A stretch of DNA of 64,000 nt. Origin: Viscum album (lineage: Eukaryota > Streptophyta > Magnoliopsida > Santalales > Viscaceae). Numbering within the stretch: the stretch's first letter is position 1; every line of letters begins with the position of its first letter. The stretch spans positions 628,244,915-628,308,914 of the forward strand of contig OY728123.1 of assembly GCA_963277665.1 (NCBI GenBank), written 5' to 3'. The notes beneath the pieces are model-generated. The model searched no databases. It was given only the letters and a program-made list of their open reading frames with translations, and was not told the origin of the DNA. The position numbers and the translations under genes were made by a program. Below, piece by piece: positions 9,951 through 26,400 of this stretch.

Positions 9951-12900
9951 AGATATCCCACAATTCACATATAATATTTTCATCATCTTCAGGAATTCTT
10001 CAATCTACTTCTTATTCTTAAAAAAAATCTGGGAACAGTCTCAAAAAACTCATTGCTTCGTTCTATGACTCAAAAATACTATAGTTTGGTTTTGTCTTTG
10101 TTTTGACATTAATATTTGTTTATTCTTCCATTTTTCTATAGTAGCCTACATTTTCCTTCTGTTAACATCACCATTTTTTTCTTTTATTCCCTTGTGAAAA
10201 AAGGATTATTCTCTCCTTTTTTGGTTTCTCATTGGTGCCAGCATCAGAAACCAATGGTGACTCAATATTTTCTATTTCATAGAAATATTTAGTCATGTGT
10301 CCAGATTTGAAAAATTAAAAATGGTGGCTCATCAGTGAGATCTTGACAAGTCCAACAATGAGTCATGATTCATTATAATGCTATAAAAATATTTATCACC
10401 TCTTAAATCATTTTCCTAGTAATATTCATAGAACCAATTCAGTTTTTATACTATTTATATTTTCAATTTAAAGTGAAATGGTATTTATGCTCTCTTAATC
10501 CTCCATTATAATCTAATGGTGGGTCCTGAGTCACTGCAAATGAAAAGAATCCACCATTTGTTAAAATTTTATACATGAGATTTTTTTTTTCTTATATCAG
10601 TTAATTAAGATTATATTAATTCTTTAGATCACTATTTTATTATTTAATGTTCTAAATAATTTTAAAGTGAATGAAAAATTAATTTTAAAAATATTTTATG
10701 CACATTTATATAAGTAGTTTAAACAAAATACAATGCTCTTTTTTCTTTTTTGTTGTGAATGTAATCTACCATTTTTATTTTTATTTAAACTATTTTATTA
10801 TCAATAATTTTTTAGAAATTAATCAGATATAATATTAAATAATTTATATTAATATTTTCTAAATAAATATAAATCCTAACTAGAATTTTATTCTTTTCAG
10901 TGGTGGATTTAACAATAAATATGTTATGATTATATTATTGTATTTATTTGAGAAGACAAGTGTCAACAAGACATTGGAAATGAACACACTCTTTTAGATC
11001 TCTTTTTTTATGATTTGAGATACTACTTCATAGAATAAATGATCATGTTGTGATTATAAATTCATTTGGACAACTATAAAAACATATTTGACATTATTGC
11101 TTCTCTATATTTTTCAAACACTTTTGTGACTTCTATATTCTTGATGTGGACCCTAAAGGACTCCATTATTTTCATTCGTTCATTTAATTGATCAATGATC
11201 ATAGAGATTAAACATCTTTGACATTTTTATCATACACTATACACACTGTATTTTTTATAATTCATGTATTCTTTATTTTGTTATTTTTGAATTTTCTCAT
11301 TCTTGGTTTATACATTACCCTACAATAGAATGACTTTTTTCTATGGTTATTTTACCACCCAAAAGGAATTTTGTTATCTTCGACCTTGAAAAATATTAGG
11401 ATATGGAATTTCTTTAGTCCCCTATAAAATTGTTGTGTTTTGACCCAGTTCTATTTTATCTCAGGATAGATTATGATATATGAAACTACATATTTAAACA
11501 AAACATGGGTTTTTCGGGCTTTGTTCACATAATTAAAAATTAATTTTTTTTCAACATCAAAATAATTTATTTTAAAAAATAATACTCCTTTATGAAACTA
11601 GAATATGAAAAATAACATTGGGTGAAATTTTTATTTTTATGAAAAGAATCATATTGTATTGAATAGTGAAAGTACTGAATAATAATTTAAGATATCCATT
11701 ACATTTAAATAAGTTAAAATTATGAATTATTTTTCTGAATAGTTTTAATGTAATAATAGATAAATTATATATCAATTAATAAATGTTATTTAATTTGAAT
11801 CATTTTCATACTTAATTTTGATAAAAAACTATGTAACCTTTTTATCATTTCCATTTTAAAAATCTAGAATCCCATCACATCTAAATGATTAATTTTAAAT
11901 TAAAATTTCACAATATTGTGAATTGAATTTGAAAAAATGGATAAAATATTTGGAATAACAATAATTTCTAATTTCTAATATAGTCAGTTTAATTTTTTAC
12001 AAAAATTAATAATGAAATGTGTAAAAATTATTTAATGCAGTTTAGAAAAAAAATGGTTTTATTAAGGGATAAACTATGAAGTTAAGGGTTAATTGCATTT
12101 TATATTAAATTATATTTTATTAATTGATTTCAAATTACTAAAAATACAATTGTAAAATTGAATTTAGATGTTGAGAAATAAAAAAATTTGTCCCTTTAGG
12201 GTCTAATTGATCTTTTATAGATTATATATTAACCTATAAATTGTAAAAACTATCTTAGAATGATTAATGTTAATGTGGTATTTTGATATGTTACGTGCAT
12301 TTTTGTTAAAACTAGTATTCAACACCCTTAGTTTTTTTTTTGAAGATTTGGATTTTATAATTTTAGTCATTGGGTCTAAATTATCTAATGTGTCTCACTT
12401 TAATTTAGTCTAAATGGCGAAATTACATATCTTAAAATTTTGTTATTGTAGTTAAAACCCATTACACTGAATGTAGGGAAAATGATATATTAAGAAAAGT
12501 GTCTAGAAAATATATTTAATTAATTTTAGTAGGATTTTTCTAACAATATAATCCATAAAACCCTTTAATTAACACATTTGGTTCCACTTTTGGTAATATT
12601 TACCTCCCAAAATGAAATACTTTTGATTATTTACCAGAATGCCACTCATCCATAACAATAAATGGGAAATCAATTCCATAAGTTATTAAAAACATAGTAC
12701 CTATTTAATAAGGAAAATAGTATCCCAAATCACTTCAAAATATACCTCCCCTTATTGAATAGTTCTTATAATTGGCCTAAATAAATCTTGGGAAGGCTTT
12801 AGTGTAAACCTATTTCGGATACCCAAAGAAGAGGTGATGTTATTCAACAAGATTTTTTTCTATCTCTACATCATAAAATTTTTATTACACCGTGATGATA

Positions 12901-14900
12901 AAATTATCATAGTATCTTCCATATACGTATATTTTTTTAATATTAATATTCTTTAAGAACACCACCACGCCCATCAAATGGGCTATGTAATCATTATTTG
13001 TGCTTATGGCAGACTACCACCACACGAACCAATGTCGTTTATTATCCCATTAACATATAAAATTGTTGGGTATTGTGATTGGTATAAAGTATATATGTAT
13101 TCATTATAACATAATTATTCCTTTTAAATTAATATATCAAATATACATTTTAAATTTCAAATTTTGTTTCTGACAAACGATAAAAGCGCTCGTGTATAAA
13201 GTAGACTGTGTGATTTACCTTTCACTAACACTTCACATTGTAGGTGATAAGTGTAATTTTAGTTGTTATATTTGATATAAAGTAAATTATTATTATATTA
13301 ATAAAAAATTTATCTTTTTGGAAATATAATATAAATCATTTTATTTCTTACCTTTTTCACTAAATAGAAGATGATTACTCAATTCACGCATGTGTAGTTA
13401 AACTCTTTCATATAATTATGTGTCACTATTTTCATCAACACACCACTTATATGATAGATATAATAATATTTAAGGAAAAATTTTGTTATTAATATCATTT
13501 TTTATTTATAATTTATTACTTACCTTATTTCTATATGATTATTGGAAAATTAAAATGCCACTCATACGTATGTACGACCTACCGTCACTATGATTGTAAC
13601 ATAATTCATGTTTCCAAACCATCTTAAATTATTGTTCATAAAATTATAAATGATATATAAATATTATAATTATTTAATGTCTACTAATACTGATATGATG
13701 AAACTATATAATATTCATAAGAACTGAAACATGCCTAATAGAACATGAATGTGAAAGGAAGGACATTAGCATAAGAAACTATGAAAATAATAAAAGATAA
13801 TTAATGAAAGCACGATAATATGTTATAAAAAGATAATATATGGTAATATAAAGAATAATATCATTCATTTAAGAATTAATACAATTCTTAAAATGGTTAT
13901 ATAGGTGGTTAAATCACATATAATCAAAAGGAAGTGTGAGGTTAGGGACTTAGTCTCAATTTAAATTTCACTAAGATTTATTTTTTATTATGCACCGATT
14001 TAATTTTATGTGGTGTATATATATCCACTTTTACATGTAATTTTATTACAGATTCATTTTTCATTATTTTTTTTTTCAATTTTAATCATTAAATTCAAAT
14101 GAATTATATATAATATTACCTAGCAGTAAAAGATATTGTAAAATTTCACTCTTTTTTTTATCATTAACCTCATATTGAAAAAATCACATTCTAATGATCA
14201 TTTTTCATGTGACATTAAATATATATTAAATATCAATATTCTTTTATTTTGGATATTTTTATTTCTTAATCACTATACAATTTTTTACATATGGTCTTTA
14301 CATTGAATGTTATTTTATTAACTTGGGGAATATTGATGAATATGTATCCTTTACTTGATAAAGATATGTAATGATAAGGAATATTTTTTATGATTTAAAT
14401 TGATTTTTTTATATATTAGGAAGGTGTTTTTAATGCATGAAATTAGTTTGGGACCATTTTTTAATCCCATTTATGGGTAGGTATTCTAATGAGACAAATC
14501 ATTTTTCCAAATAAGATGTTTTTCAAATTGTATATTTAAACCATATTGTGAATGGTGTTGATGATAAAGGAATCTTGTACTTGGGAAATATGATGAATGA
14601 TAATTATGAATTTCCTTATTTCATAATTCTGTAATTATTATTGAATTTTTTTTCATAGTTATATTGTATCTAGATTAATTTAATTCTAATTTAATTGATT
14701 TAATTTCATTTATTTGTAGTTATTTTCCTTTTAACGTTTATTATGCCATTTCAATTCATATAGTAATGTTATTAAAGTGAGATGTGTATTTAGTTAATTA
14801 AAATAGAATACTTATTATTCTTATACATTCCTGATCTATTTCATTATAATTAACCCTTACTAAGAGATTTATATCACTGTTATCTTTTTTATTTCCTTAA
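9951..14900. other. A+T-rich intergenic DNA, no gene seen
   Basis: No coding region on either strand could be supported; the longest open frame (11590-11775, minus, 61 residues) has low-complexity composition. Around 12950-13600 there are three or four loosely similar blocks, with 'ATCATTTT' plus T/A runs near 13336 and 13493 and a nearby C/G-containing segment each time. They may be remains of a tandem repeat of about 160-190 bases. The rest looks like heavily mutated repeat DNA. Confidence 0.4.
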
Positions 14901-17900
14901 TCAATGGAGAAGAAATCATTGAATGATTTTTCACGGATACAGTTTGTTAGAATTTATTATGTATCGGCGTTTTTTTCTATTCTCATTGTAAAATAGGTTA
15001 AATGTATATATCTGATTATCTGAAACTACTAAAATTATTGATCTTTGAGGATTTAAAACAATGAATATATGAAAATATAAAAAAGAATTGCACCCTCTCC
15101 GGGACACTAGTGTCGGGGTTACTACAAAACTTATAAACCATGTACACCTTTTAATATTGGAATCCCATTTTACGTTGTATATGGATTTATATTTATATTT
15201 TTTATTTTATGGTTGAATTATTTCATGTATTTTGACACACATGGTTTTATGTATTTTTGTTTTAATGGTTTTTATATTTTTAAACATTGAAAAGAGGTGA
15301 GTGTATAGGCATCATATATGGAATGTTTTACTCAAATGAAATTTTTATTTTTTTATTTGATTCATTTTAGCATAGATAGTGGCGCCTTCTATATAAAAGT
15401 CTCAAAATTACATTTATATAATTATTTATATAATTTATTTGTTTAATTCTACTTAGTTCAAACATATTATTTGTTTTCTTAGAAGATAGTTCATATATAT
15501 CATAGAGCATGATATTATCTAATTATGACTATATATCTCCACAATATAATGAATTCATAGATATATATAGTAGGTAATTATAGGAATTGAAAGCCTTTAT
15601 GAACATGAACCTCACATGTGCAGCTATGATAATGGGTTCAAGGAATAAATGGGCTTCAGTTACATAATTTGTTGACAACATCTAATATGGTGTCTTTATA
15701 AATAAATTCATGTTAGAATTATAATAAATAAAATTATAAGGCTAGAGATAACTCTTCAAATACCATTATAACATTATTTTTAAATATATGTTTATATAAG
15801 GAAAATATTAAGGTTCTTATGTGTGTATTTCCATGTGCATATTCTCGATTACGATCATTTCTCTATTCCCTCAATGACTTGATATGTGATACTTGATGAT
15901 TTTAAATACATCAAAATTTTATAGTGGTTTTCCCTAAATGAGAGTTCCCCATTGATATATATGATGTGATAATGGATGTTCCATGTGAGTTATGACCCAA
16001 ATTATAGCTAATCATCAAGTTGGGAGAGACTAGAAGCTTTATAGTACACTAGTGTAACCCATGAGTAGGGTGAACAAGGATTTTTAATGATTTTGAGATG
16101 ATTAACATGTGTATATTCTTTGGGATATGATATTAGTGGAATAGAGGTGCTGTCTAGTTTGTGGTTAATGGATAAGGATTCCTTGAGATTCAATGTTGAG
16201 ATGAACATTGTATGATTGTGTATTTTAGTTTGTATTTAGTGAGAATATCAACACTATTCGTGATCATGTTATATTAAACCATAGTTATTGTGGGGATAAT
16301 AGATTTTGATCCTATAAGTTGGGATTTAGGATGCATAGAACTTGGGAGAAAATTTCTATTTAATGAAGATTTTTGAGTTTTGTATGATTAGGTGAGTTCC
16401 CATCACAAGGGTGATATGTATCCATAATTTGAAAGTAAGATTCATGGTGATTTTGAAAGAATTATATAGAAAGTTTCTAGGATAATGGTTATTTTTTCTA
16501 ACTTACATTGATATTCAATAGAATTTCACTCATAAGATCGTGGTTAGGTTACTAAAACATGGTTTCACTAGTTCATGGACCCATTTGGTTTAATGAGATT
16601 GACTAATAACATGGTGGTATAGTGTCATGACATAAAGTTATTATTTTTTGATTATAGTATTATGATCGTAGGATAAATTGTTTTTATGGAATTATTGTTG
16701 AATTGGTTTCTCAGGGTCTAATAACAATGTTGGTGTTTCTTCAAAAATGCTTCTGAAAATGTGGATGTAGAATGTTAGGTATTGATATATTCAATAATTA
16801 TGGATAGGGAGGAGAACCGTGCATATATTGACTGAATTTATTATTGTTTATATAGAGTTTGATTATAATAAACATTTATTGTGAGGAGTGTATCACATTC
16901 CTTTAGTGGGTGTGAGCCTCATTGTAGCTGAAAATTCAATTGAAAATATAGATATTGATCTTTGTGAGTTAGAAATGAATAATATTTGTTAATTTGTTTT
17001 AGTTATCTAGTGCTCGTGTAACAACTAATTCTATTCATTACATGAGTTGATGTATCTATAAAGGGACATGATAGTGTTCCCCAAAGGAGTTGGTTTGAGG
17101 GTTTCATGATACCCATCGTTTGACGATCAAGAGGAATTGGGATCTCGACGTACATGAAGATAAATTTTTTTATATTTCTATGGAAAATACAATATTCATA
17201 ATGTGAATAAATGATTTTATAGTTTCTATTCATTGTAATGGGTCTCAAGTTAGTTTCTATATTATATGAGGTGGATTAAGATTTTATAAGTTTTTCTTCT
17301 AATGAGTATATTAGGATGGTTGATTTTGTCTGTCGAGTGGCCATCCTTGGAATTACATGATGATAGATTTAAATTTAATGATAGTGTTTGGATAATATCT
17401 ATATACCTTTAGTAATTAAATAATAATGATTAATTAGTGTTATGGTTTATCAATTCTTACATCCATTCATTCATTCTAAATTATTCCATAGGAGTACCAA
17501 ATTTTATATTTTCATTACATTTAGAATATTGATATGTTGAGCACACCGAGAATATATCCGGACCGTGGTAAAATGTTTTTTAGTAGATGATTATGATGGT
17601 GAAGAAAGAAATGGCCCAAAATTGGATATTATTTTTTTATACTTGTGGTGGGGAGCACCATAAAGATGATATTGACTCGATGGATGACATCATAGTTTCT
17701 AATGATCAAGGTGAATGGGTATGCACAATCTAGGAATTTCAGTGGTGGTTATGCACTGTGGAATGAGTTTTTGTTGTATATTATGCCACATATTTACAGT
17801 AACAAAGAAAAATCTTGAAACTAGTTCCATATTCAAACATGATGCACCAACAATGAATTAATGACTATGGTAGGTCTATCTTAATTACAGAAGCACCATT

Positions 17901-20400
17901 AATGCATCATGAGGACAAGAAGTACTATCATGGAGTGGGTATTAAACTGCATTACTTTTTAGGAAATAAGTGTAAATGGTAAATTTAATCTTGATTAAGG
18001 AATCATTGAACATTATAAAAATTTATAATATATTTAAAATTATAATAGTTTTTTAATAAAGAGTACATCTGTTTTGATATAGATCCTGACTTCTAAGGTA
18101 ACTTGAATCTCAAGAGACTCTTTGGAGCTATGAGTTAAATATCATTAATTTTTAAATGTGATTTCCCTATTATTTGTTATCTTCGGGTAGGGGAGACCCA
18201 TATAATAAGACCATATATCATGGTTTTTCATTTGGTATTACTAAATTATTTGAACAATGTCACAACACATATGGTTTAAAAATACGAAATCCAAATTGTT
18301 AAAAGTTGTATTAATTGAATAGTTTAATCCACATTATTGGAGCTTGGTTTACCAAACATTGAGAGAGAAACATTATATGCATTTTTTTAAAATAAATAAT
18401 AGATATTACCCTCTCTTTGAATCAGTATTGAATTAGTTTCCCTCTCCTAGCCTCTTTCATAATCACATGGTCTATGTGGTCTCTCCACCTTTATTCTTTC
18501 TTTTATTCCCAACTGAAGGGAATTGTTCAGGGATTGTTTTTAATTTGATTTTTGTGAGATAATCCGATATTTATTAAAATATTTATCCTATAATAATTTT
18601 ATTGATTTAAATTGTCTCTAACATAGGGTTTTGTGAATATTCCTTCAGACCATCATGCAGCCATAGAGTTATGTTTTTTGGATTCGCCTATATACACTTG
18701 ATGATGTTGTGAGTTGGTGTTGTTATATTATCACACACCATTATATTGAAGGTATGTTGGTCGGTGCTTATTCTTTGTTTTTTATTAAAATAATTTAGTA
18801 TTTCCAATATATCATTGGTTAATGATAATGTATTTTTAGGGTATGTTTCCATGTATATGTTATATACCATCTGTGGGTAGATGGTTATTTTTTTGGTTCT
18901 ATAGGGTTCCTCAAGTATTTATTCATTGAATGTTACCAAGAAACTAAATTTGTAATGTTATTTATAATTTTTTAAAAATAATTAATGTAAAATTTCTTAG
19001 AAGATTATTTGAGTTTTATTGGGGACACATGGATAAGAAAAACTTGGTTGGTGGTTATACATGATTAAAATGTAATGACATGAATGATGTAGGTGGTACA
19101 TTGAATATGATGCCTTGGTAAATGAATTTTATTTCTATATTTATGTGATATATTTTTTCAAAACCAAGTATTGTTGAACATTTAAATTAAATTAACTGGT
19201 TAATAACATTAAATTCTTATGAAATAAATGAATATAATATAATGGGTAATAAAAAATCATACAACGCTATCATGATGTCCTTATGTCTAATGACTAAGTG
19301 CGCAGTTGCAAATATATTCTATGAGATGTATATCCAATTATGGTTGTAATTGAAGTGAATGATATGTATATGTCTTAGGGATATGATGCATAGTTGAAAT
19401 CAATCAGTAGAGTATAATTTATGGGAATGATTATTCTGAGTATCCACTAATGGGGATTTGAGATTCCCTAAATCCTTTAGGATAGTTAATCTGAGCATAG
19501 GGTATGTGTTCACCCCTACTACAATGTTATTACCTAGGAGGGTTTGTGAAAGTAATGGATATTACATGATATATTTTTTGTTTATATACATTTAGGATAG
19601 TGGGAGTTTAATTTATATATGGTATTATTAACTGGATTTTGTGTTCCGGTAAGCCATATCACATTATGTTTCATGGAATAGATATATTTTATTGATATTT
19701 AATTATATGATTTATTATGATTATTTCTCCATGGTTATCTTTGAACATATTTTAATTTGATATGAGGGTATATTCTCCCCATAGTAACACACTAGACCCT
19801 CAATTGTAGTTAGTATCTTCTTGAATGTAGGGATATATTCGTAGGGTTATATGCTGATACTATCTGAGAAACCAATCAGTGGCCTCTAACCAAGGGACTT
19901 AATATAATAATATACTTGATATCATGTTCAACATGAAGAGATAAGAAAATCTCATGAATACTGGTGGTACTTGTACAAATTCCACATTATTGTTGTTTAA
20001 TTGAAATCTATATGTATAAATAATACCCTTATATTATAAAAGCGGTATATATACTTATAATATACAAAGAAAAACACTACCCCTATCTTGTAATTAATTC
20101 GATATTACAATGATTAACCTTGTCATATATCTCAACCAAATCCTAGATTGTAGTAAAAACTCACATTGAGGTGTATCCATGAAAAAAATTACAATGTTTT
20201 GTTTGTTTCTATCTATGTTATTAAATTCAATGTGGGGAAAAATTAGTGTTGATTTAATCAAAATTTGTAAAATCTATATTATTCAATCGACCACCATATG
20301 TGTGCTACTTCAATTAGTGTGGGTACATCAGTTGTTATTAGAGAAAAAAGGTTACCACAGAGATCTTATAATTATATAAAATGGTTAATTTTAATTTTGA
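14901..20400. other. A+T-rich intergenic DNA, no gene seen
   Basis: Base composition shifts toward T and G on the plus strand here (many TGG, ATGG and GTG words), unlike the previous stretch. This would fit an old LTR or retroelement interior, but no LTR pair, primer site or protein motif could be found. Open frames at 16008-16208, 17003-17248, 18688-18870 and 20179-20379 encode low-complexity peptides with no recognisable motif. Confidence 0.4.
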
Positions 20401-23400
20401 TAATTTTAGTGGATTTAACATTTTCTATTTAATAAACTAACAAATATTAATGAATAAAGTGTTTACTTATTTTTTAATATATTTTATAGAGGTTAGTGAT
20501 GTTTTCATAATCCCTTTCCCAAATTTAGGGAGGTTCTCCCTCGAAATCGGTAGATGAACGAAACATTGATGTGGATGGGAAATATATAAATTAAATTAAA
20601 TATTCATTAATATATAATTTATAAACTAATATTATTGTTCTTTGGACTCAAAAAGTGAAATATTACATGATATAAAATATGTATGAGGGTAATTTCAATA
20701 TTAATGAATCCAAATAGTAAATTTTTAAGCCTATATTTCACGATAGTAGAATGGATGATATTGAGATATTTAATGACTATTTTACAGGGTTGAATTATAT
20801 TTTCACAACAATATATGTGGATGCAAGATGGTTGATTTATTTATAGCTAAACATTTGATGTGAAATATTTTTAATTAATTTAATCACATGGTTTCAACAT
20901 TAAGAGAAAAGAAAGGCCAATTCATTAATGGGATACCCATTTCTCAATTAAATTATTATAATAAAAATGTACTATTGTTTAAAAAAGTAGATATAGAATA
21001 GGTGGAGTTCATCGACATGACTATGTTGTAGTGAATGTGGTGGAAATAAAATTATATAGTGATCCAAAATAATATAATAATAGTGATGAAAATTCTGAGA
21101 TAATTACATATCTTTTTAAAAAATTGTAAATTGAAATAATTAATGTGAGAGATAAGTCAAACTCATGTTCATAAATTTTTGGGGGGATTAGACACATTTC
21201 CATTGAGTGTAGAAAAATAGTAATGTGATATATGCATATGGTAATGATAATTAATATCCTCACAAAAAGGAAAGTGAATGTGTTTTAAAGTGGTTAATGA
21301 CATTTAGTGTGAAAAAAATTCAAAACCAAAATAAAAGGGGTATGATGAGTAAAGAAGAAGATGTATTCACTTATTAATTTAGTGATTGTTATTTAAAATT
21401 TAATAAAAATAAAATAATTTCATAGTTTATGAGGAATAGGTTGAAGAAACTTAATGTAGTTAAAAACGAAGTTTGAGAATATATAGAATACATGCTATGA
21501 TCAATGCCAAAATTATTTATTTACTAACTGAAAACCAATAACAAAATTGATTATATGATGAAAATGTTTTAAATTTAACGGGGGAATCATAAGAAATATA
21601 TTAAAATGAACACGAATATCATGAGTAAATCATTATCCTCACAATAATATTTACTTAAATAGATCGAATATTTGAAGAATATGGGAGGAAAATAAGGTTT
21701 AAATATAATGATATGGTAATGAAACAAATTAGGATACATATGAAATAAAGTATTACTAGAGAAAATTATTATTATGAAAAAGTATGAGAGTATAAATTCA
21801 TATTCATTACAAAATTAAAAGAAATTGTATACATAATATGATGCAATATCGGATCATATGATTCATATAGATCTTAAATATATTTAACTTCATGATATCA
21901 TTTCTATGTGTTAATATATGAGTATATCATTTGAAAATACTGTAAAATATGATTTTTTATATCAATGAAGGTGGAAGGGGTAAAAATAAAAAAAATTCCC
22001 AATGTAAAATCATTTTTTTCTTAAAATGTAAAAAAATTGTAAGTTGTAAATTTTACAAATACACTATAGACTCAAGTAAGAACAAGATTTTGAGGACAAT
22101 GATAGTGATATAGATTATTTAGATATAAAGAACATGATTTTTGGTCTTATATAAATCTTTTATAGAGTCAATGAATGTAGTTATTTTAGTAGAGATACTT
22201 CAAAAACATATGCATAAATTTTAGGAGGAAGTAGGATATAATTTGAATATCGGATATCATAAATTTTCAGAACTTGTTTTATTTCCTTGCGTAATTCTAT
22301 ATAATTTTATAAAAGAAAGTAAATTATGCTGTGGTGTGAATATTTTTACATCTATGTTAAATACAACTAACAGAAGAAGAAGAAAAATTAGAATTGAAAC
22401 TTGACCAAGAAGACATTAATAATTGAACTACAACTCAAATCAATCATGTCGGGTAATCCATGGATCCCTAATAGTTGAAAATCAAACATGGTGTTAAAAA
22501 TTTATAAATAAAAAGTAGTAGTCTATTTTCATTTTAATATCTTATGGTACCAAAGTGTTAGGGGAATTGAACTTGCTTAAATTGATGCTAGAAAACAAAA
22601 ATCAAGTGAAGTTTATTTATTTATTTTCTGAACGACAACATATTAAGTGTTATTAGGTTCAATTATTTTTTAAATGCATTCATTTTTAAAATAAAAAACA
22701 TCATCATCATGAAAATAAAATATTATAAAATTATTATCAGAATGAAGTAGTCGTAACCATTTTACCAATTGGATAACAAAATAAATTCATACTATTGGAA
22801 CATAAAAGGAGAAGACATCTTGTTGAAAATAATATGGGTAATCTTTTAAAATGTTTTTTGTGAACGATTTCTATGGTATATGTTTCTAAAAACTCCCATC
22901 ATCTCACGAATTAAAGAGTGTAAATTTTTGAAATGTTCTAAAATAGAAAAAAAATATAAGTCATTCCTTAAATTGTGGAAATAAAATATTTAATAGAATA
23001 CAATATAATAAATTTAGATATATATATATACCCCTACGACAATACTCAAAACATTATTGTTTATTTACATTTACAAGTTATTTATCTAGAATATCATGTT
23101 TGATTTCCATAATGTAAAAATCTATGGTACTTTATTTATTCATAATTTTTAGAAGAACAAGGGTGAAAGAAAATTTTATTTGCTTTATGAAATTTATATC
23201 TTATAATGGTTGTAATTTAAATTATAGATCATTTGAATCATTTTATAAAATTAATATAGTTAAAAAATATAATGATAATTTTACACAATCATTAAATTGT
23301 ATTTATAGATTGGAAAATAAAATTTTAGTAAATACAATGAGAACCATGACTGTATATCATAGGCACTCAATATTCTTATTCATGGAAGATGTTTTCAGAA

Positions 23401-26400
23401 CTATCCCTTCTAAAAATAGATATTTTTAAACATTAAACTGTAGAAAAAAATTATATGTGTTGTATTTGAAGAAAAGTATCTATGTAGACTACTTCATAGT
23501 GTCTGGTAGAATATACCATATGTGTATTAGACATAAAATTCCTTGAAATATTGGTTAGAATGTTAAGGAAGGTATCATTTAGGATATTTATCCAAAAAGG
23601 TATTCCAATTGTAGAAAAAAATATTTAATAATTTTTTGATACATATAATGTGGAAAAATTAAAAATAAAATGTACATCATTGTTCATATATTTCTTATTT
23701 TGATGATATTGTTGATTATAGTAAGAATACGTCAATAAAAATTAATTCCGAATAGGTTGAGTTTCATTAACATATTAAAGATGTTGAATATGACATGACT
23801 AGTAATGAAAGTGGTATCTAAAATTTTAAATTAGAAATATCAAAATATAAGGAACCTTAGGGAGGTTCAAAATTTAATTTCAAATTACAGTGTTTTCATT
23901 CAGACCTGATGAAGTCTGGGATGTGAGAATCAAAATGCCATAATATCATTGATTAAGACACATTCAGTAATTGAATCTATAAAAAATGAATATAGGGTTA
24001 GATAAATGAATGAAGGATTAGACTTGAATGAGGATTATGCTACCTGGTATCATTTTCCAATTATATGATAAAAATATCTGGACCATGTGAGTATTCTAGA
24101 GTAATTAAAATGATTTGGGAGAAGTTAAATGCAATAAATCTAGAAATTTTTATAGGGTTTTATCAGAAGTTAATGTATTTTAATTTTAATAGATACTTAA
24201 TCAAGTTTCAATTTTTGAGACCAATATAATTTAACATATAATGTTATATTATGTGGAAAATAATTTTTTTAGATAGATGTCAAATTTTACTTTGTGAATG
24301 TTAAATATAAAGAGATTGTTTGTATTGATAATCCTAATGATTTTTTTTAAGAAAATGATGGATCTAGGGTTTTTATTCATAAATTCATTTGATGGATTAA
24401 TTTAGGAGCCTTTAGTCTATTACTATGTGTTATATTGTTTCCTAATAGAGTATAATATAAAAAAAATATGAAATGATGATTGAAAACATAATATAAAATA
24501 TTTTAACACTTTTAATATTGTGGAACTTAAATTTTTTTTAAATAATTTTTATATGTTTACTGGAGTGTTATTGTAATTATATTTAAATATTTGTAATGAA
24601 TAAATTTGACAGTTTTATGCTAGGACAACTGACATAGATAATCTGATCAACATAGTTGAAAAAAGAATAAAAAATGTTTTTTTTTGAAAAATAATAATTT
24701 TCATTGAAATTTTTGAATAATTTCATTGTTGGACACAATAAAGTAGTTATTACACCTGTAAAAGTTTTTTAAAACCAAAAAATGATGTTGTGGGTGATGG
24801 TGTAAAATAAAAATAGTTCAAAAACCCCATTTCTTTCCTACTCTATCTTATAACTTATTTCCATGATAATTTTTTATAGTGCCCATGATTTTTAAGTATC
24901 AAAGTGGTCATAAGGAACCATGTTTAGAAAATGTCTAGAGAGATATTAGATATATAAAGGAGACTTGGAGATTCTGAATTATTTACCTAAGAGGGGAGAT
25001 ATTGAATTAATTTGGTCATATTGATTGAGAAAAGGATGGGATAATGTAAATACAAATTCCAATTCTTACGGATTGTTTCATGGGGGAAAATATTAGGGGG
25101 ATATCATTGAAAATGAAGAACCCAATCACACTTTGTTTCATAGTGGTTTAATATAGTTATACATCCAATGATTATTCCCATAAGACCTATATTAGTGATA
25201 ATGTGGATGATTTGAGGGTGAACACTAGAAGACATCTCAAAATTTCATTTGATAATAAATATTCTATTTGGATTTCTAAAATTCCATATATCACTGACTA
25301 TCAAACCACATCTACAACATGTTTTCCAAAGAAAATAATTTATTTAGAATATTGTTATTAGGAGGTTTGTTTTTTATAAGAGAAAAAATTATTGACAATA
25401 TGACTAGGGAAATTCTTATATATGCATTTGAGAATATAAAAATAAATAATAATTTACAACATGTCTATAATTCTTAATGGACTTTAGGAGTATCCAAAAA
25501 TAACATTGGATTGTATGGAAAATGGGTATTAGTATTTTTAGAAAAGGATTCCATGATTTTTTTTTAAATTCAAAAAGATGTAGTTATTTTGAAATGGGGG
25601 ACAAAATTAAGAAGTTAATAATTGAGTTAGGTGGTGGAGATCATTTAATTAAATATAATAATATATTATTATATCAAAGGGATTGTAGTCACACACAAAA
25701 AAATTATCTAATTGTATGATGCAAACACAATTCATATATGGGATACTCTATGATTGGATGTCTCTTTAGAGAATTTCAGTTTTGAATGATTTATTAAGGA
25801 TGAAAATTAATTTAATATGGGATACTTAACTACCCAATGGGATTTTTGAAGGTGTTTCATTTATTGTCAAAATAATGGGCAAGAGTAATAATAAATTCAC
25901 GAATATGTGTGAAGTGATTTTTAATGGATTAAATATGGATAGAGTTTCATTTATAATTACATGTACTTAAGGAGTAGATTCATGATATTTTTTTATTAGA
26001 CTGAAAATTTCTCCTAGTAGGAATTAATTTGAAAAATGACAGATAAATTAAAATGTTGTGATAGAACTGGAATTATTTTTTATTAGAGTAGTAACACAAA
26101 AGTTTGGATGGGTAATATTTTTCTTTAGAATGGTAAATTTAATCATTTGAAAGAGTATAAAGATACATCATTTGAGGGAATATAAACTTCATAAGAGTAC
26201 TCAATGAGTTTCACAGAATATTAAGTATGTTTGAATGATTGATAAATGAATTCATAAAAGTACCAATGACTTCATATGAGAAATAAAAACATATGGAAGA
26301 AAAAAAATGGAGTTAATATTATTTAAAAATAAATTTATAAAAGTACTCAGTAATTTTTTATTGGTATCCAAAACCTTCGACATAAAACTTATATATTTTT

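Noticed and set aside
15103..15114. Perfect 12-base palindrome GACACTAGTGTC
   Set aside because: Isolated, with no neighbouring copy or related site; a palindrome of this length is not remarkable in a 64-kb window.
23124..23429. 101-residue plus-strand open frame
   Set aside because: Ile, Asn, Lys and Phe dominate, as expected for a chance frame in A+T-rich DNA; no motif and no neighbouring coding signal.
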